DNA from: Yoonia tamlensis
GTDB taxonomy: Bacteria > Pseudomonadota > Alphaproteobacteria > Rhodobacterales > Rhodobacteraceae
Direction: 5' to 3'
NCBI RefSeq assembly: GCF_900115105.1
Contig: NZ_FOYP01000001.1
Location: 770,097 to 834,096 of the forward strand
Length of the DNA stretch: 64,000 nt
Position 1 is the stretch's first letter. Each line of letters begins with the position of its first letter. Below, piece after piece: positions 61,660 to 64,000 of the stretch. A program made the position numbers and the translations under genes. The notes beneath the pieces were generated by a model. That model did no database searches and had not been told where the DNA came from. It saw nothing but the letters and a program-made list of their open reading frames with translations.

Positions 61660-63144
61660 ATGAAAACTCTGGCGGAACTGGGGCTGACAGCGCAAAACGG
61701 GCGCGAGGCCCGGATCGAGGGGCTGACTGTCGACAGCCGCAATGTCACATCCGGTGATCTGTTCGCAGCACTGCCCGGTGCCACTGTGCACGGTGGTAAT
61801 TTCATCGCCAAGGCCGTTGAACTGGGGGCCGCCGCCATCCTGACCGACACACAAGGCGCGCAGATCGCGCGCGACGTGCTGGCGGCATCGGATGTGGCCG
61901 TTATCGTCGCTCAGGATCCGCGCCAGACGCTTGCGCAGACCGCATCGCTTTGGTTTGGTGCGCATCCGCGGACCGTTGTGGCAGTGACCGGCACCAATGG
62001 CAAAACATCCGTTTCCACATTCTGTCGCCAGATCTGGGAGGAAATGGACCTGCGCGGCGTCAATATCGGCACCACCGGCGTAGAAGGCGCGTGGACGCAT
62101 CCGCTAAAACACACAACACCCGAACCGATCACCTTGCACCGCGTCATGGCGCAGGCTGCGCAAAACGGCGTGACCCATGCCGCAATGGAAGCATCAAGCC
62201 ACGGGCTGGATCAGCGCCGGCTTGATGGTGTGTTTCTGGCTGCGGCGGGTTTTACCAATTTCACCCAGGACCATCTGGATTATCACGCAACCTTTGACGC
62301 CTATTTTGACGCGAAGATGGGGCTGTTTACGCGGGTCTTGCCTGATGACGGTGTGGCCGTGATCAACCTTGATGACCCCAAAGGTCCGCTTGTTGCGCAG
62401 ATATGTGCAGAGCGCGGCCAAGAGGTCATTGGTGTCGGGCGCGACGATCACGCGCGCCTGCGGCTGATGGGCCAGCGTTTTGATGCAACGGGTCAGGATG
62501 TGCTGTTTGAATGGCAGGGCAAATCCCACCACGTGCGGCTTGCGCTGATCGGCGGGTTTCAGGCGGATAACGTGCTGTTGGCCGCCGGGCTTGTGATTGC
62601 GGCGGGGGCTGATCCGGCAGATGTCTTTGACACGCTGCCGCATCTGGGCACAGTGCATGGCCGGATGGAACTGGCCGCAACGCGCGCAAACGGCGCAGCC
62701 GTGTTTGTTGATTATGCGCATACGCCTGACGCGGTGAAAACCGCGCTGACCGCCATGCGCCCGCATGTGATGGGCCGGATTATTGCAATCGTTGGGGCAG
62801 GCGGCGACCGCGATACCACCAAGCGCCCGTTGATGGGGGCGGCAGCGGCGCAGAATGCAGATGTGGTGATTGTTTCCGATGACAACCCGCGCTCCGAAGA
62901 CCCTGCCGCCATCCGCGCCGCCGTTATGGCAGGTGCCGTGACGCAAGGTGGTGCCGCACTGCACGAGGTCGGCGACCGCGCCGAGGCAATCTTGCGCGCC
63001 GTTGACATGTTGCGCCCGGGCGACGCGCTCTTGATTGCGGGCAAGGGCCACGAGACGGGCCAGACCATCGGCGATACGGTGCTGCCATTTGATGACGTCG
63101 AACAGGCCAGCATGGCCGTTGCTGTTCTGGACGGTATCATATGA
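61660..63144 (+). CDS. murE: UDP-MurNAc-L-Ala-D-Glu:meso-diaminopimelate ligase
   Basis: Adds meso-DAP to the peptidoglycan precursor. The 494-residue Mur ligase has the substrate loop GLTVDSRNVTSGDLFAALPG, P-loop TGTNGKTS (110-117), the carbamylated-Lys region, and DNPRSEDP at 408-415, which marks DAP rather than lysine specificity. GAGG precedes the ATG. The stop overlaps the murF start (ATGA). Confidence 0.96.
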   Translation: MKTLAELGLTAQNGREARIEGLTVDSRNVTSGDLFAALPGATVHGGNFIAKAVELGAAAILTDTQGAQIARDVLAASDVAVIVAQDPRQTLAQTASLWFGAHPRTVVAVTGTNGKTSVSTFCRQIWEEMDLRGVNIGTTGVEGAWTHPLKHTTPEPITLHRVMAQAAQNGVTHAAMEASSHGLDQRRLDGVFLAAAGFTNFTQDHLDYHATFDAYFDAKMGLFTRVLPDDGVAVINLDDPKGPLVAQICAERGQEVIGVGRDDHARLRLMGQRFDATGQDVLFEWQGKSHHVRLALIGGFQADNVLLAAGLVIAAGADPADVFDTLPHLGTVHGRMELAATRANGAAVFVDYAHTPDAVKTALTAMRPHVMGRIIAIVGAGGDRDTTKRPLMGAAAAQNADVVIVSDDNPRSEDPAAIRAAVMAGAVTQGGAALHEVGDRAEAILRAVDMLRPGDALLIAGKGHETGQTIGDTVLPFDDVEQASMAVAVLDGII

Positions 63145-64000
63145 CAGCGCTTTGGGCCGGCGATGATGTCATTGGCGCAACCGGCGGGCAAGGGCCGGAT
63201 GGCTGGCAGGCAACGGGTATCAGCATCAATGCGGATGATACGCAGCCGGGTGATTTGTTTATTGCTGTGCAAGGGGACGCAAGGACCGCCTTTGCAAACG
63301 GGGCTGTTGCCGCGCTTGTGGTTGAAGCGCTTGATGATCTGGCGCAGCCGCAGATTATTGTCGCTGACACGCTCGCGGCATTGGATGATCTGGCACGCGC
63401 CGCGCGTTTCCGCAGTGCGGCAAAGATCGTTGCGGTCACAGGGTCAGTCGGCAAGGCTTCGACCATCGCAATGGTGCAGGTGATCCTTGGCGGGCAGGGC
63501 ATTTGCCACGCGCGACCTGCGCGCTATCAAAACCGTCTTGACGTGGCTTTATGGCTGGCCACCTTGCCGCCTTTGGCAGATTATGCGGTGGTCAAGATCG
63601 GGGCGGACCAGCCCGGTGACATCGCGCGGCTGACACGCCTGACCCAACCGCATGCCGCGCTTGTAACCCGTATCGCCCCTGAACATCTGGCCGCCTTTGG
63701 CAGCCTGTCCGCCATTGCCGATGAAAAAGCCGCAATCTTTCAAGGCCTTGCGCCAGGTGGTTGCGGGGTATTCCATGGCGATGACCAACATGCAAAGCAA
63801 ATGCGCAAATCCGTCGGTCGCGCAAGGCACCTGCGGTTTGGCGGTGCTGGCAACGACTGGAGCCTGCAACGGGTCAAGCTGGGCGAGGCCGTCACCGTGG
63901 TGATGGCAAACGGCTGCGGGCAGGACTATTTGTTCAAGCTGGGCGTGCCGGGGCGGCATTTCGCGATGAATGCGCTTGGCGCTTTGGCGGCTGCCACAGC
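63141..64000 (+). CDS. murF: MurF-like ligase, 5' part, with changed catalytic motifs (cut by window end)
   Basis: Position and frame fit UDP-MurNAc-tripeptide:D-Ala-D-Ala ligase: GISINADDTQPGDLFIAVQG, KIVAVTGSVGKAST (96-108), AAIFQGLAPGG. But several usual residues differ: the P-loop Thr after GK is Ala106, the paired Asn region reads YQNRL, and the Glu of the EMG(N)H motif is Lys152 in VVKIGADQPGD. The stretch after GDLF (normally DGHDF) is missing about eight residues, in frame. It could be a diverged or inactive paralogue; the last third is outside the window. Confidence 0.7.
   Translation, partial: MTALWAGDDVIGATGGQGPDGWQATGISINADDTQPGDLFIAVQGDARTAFANGAVAALVVEALDDLAQPQIIVADTLAALDDLARAARFRSAAKIVAVTGSVGKASTIAMVQVILGGQGICHARPARYQNRLDVALWLATLPPLADYAVVKIGADQPGDIARLTRLTQPHAALVTRIAPEHLAAFGSLSAIADEKAAIFQGLAPGGCGVFHGDDQHAKQMRKSVGRARHLRFGGAGNDWSLQRVKLGEAVTVVMANGCGQDYLFKLGVPGRHFAMNALGALAAAT

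Overview
The window is a chromosomal segment of an alphaproteobacterium, most likely a marine Rhodobacteraceae (roseobacter-type) species. Support comes from the moderately GC-rich, tightly packed genes, the hflK-hflC-degP block, a hisB-hisH-hisA-hisF-hisE cluster broken by unrelated genes, a TAXI-type TRAP transporter with fused membrane subunits, a vertebrate-type [2Fe-2S] ferredoxin, ectoine-degradation genes behind an Lrp regulator, and a DUF1127 gene followed by anti-Shine-Dalgarno hairpins as described in Rhodobacter. Species cannot be fixed from the sequence.

Layout. 1-6660: end of purA, a DUF2842 gene, a very acidic protein of unknown role, thiamine pyrophosphokinase, an EamA transporter, L-serine dehydratase and a GST. 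6816-16350: rpiA, glutathione reductase, hflK-hflC, a Do-like protease, a GFA protein and a TAXI-TRAP operon. 16630-25430: ferredoxin, convergent cobS/cobT, a CPA2 antiporter, an 852-residue envelope-like protein and metY. 25514-29080: small enzymes and lipB. 29218-30865: tRNA-Leu, tRNA-Tyr, rlmB and a leader with an intrinsic terminator. 30866-38965: the his genes interleaved with other genes, including a frameshifted VOC gene and a TetR/DUF2306 pair sharing a dyad-rich intergenic region. 39114-45219: a receiver-like protein, two identical tRNA-Gly genes, and the divergent Lrp/doeA-doeB-doeD ectoine-degradation set. 45230-55009: pyruvate carboxylase, an FMN alpha-hydroxyacid dehydrogenase, an RHH regulator, a DJ-1/PfpI protein, a UvrD/PcrA helicase, a LysE exporter with its Lrp regulator, and a group III truncated hemoglobin. 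55068-55675: the DUF1127 / anti-SD RNA locus. 55842-64000: mrp, a GNAT gene, then the start of the division and cell-wall (dcw) cluster: mraZ, rsmH, ftsL, ftsI, murE and an unusual murF cut by the window edge.

The most striking element is at 55068-55362. Seven consecutive stem-loops on the minus strand each present a CCUCCUCCC-type loop (the sequence of the 16S rRNA anti-Shine-Dalgarno), directly downstream of a 71-residue DUF1127 gene, and the last hairpin is also the Rho-independent terminator. This matches the architecture of the CcsR (CCUCCUCCC-motif stress-induced) / cuckoo RNAs of Rhodobacter, but with its own copy number and several diverged loops. Other points to check: a MurF that lacks key catalytic residues, exactly 8-bp-spaced GGG repeats over the mraZ start, an 852-residue protein with PilM/GspL-like and PilP/GspC-like ends, a terminator placed 11 nt before a start codon, and several palindromes in intergenic positions.
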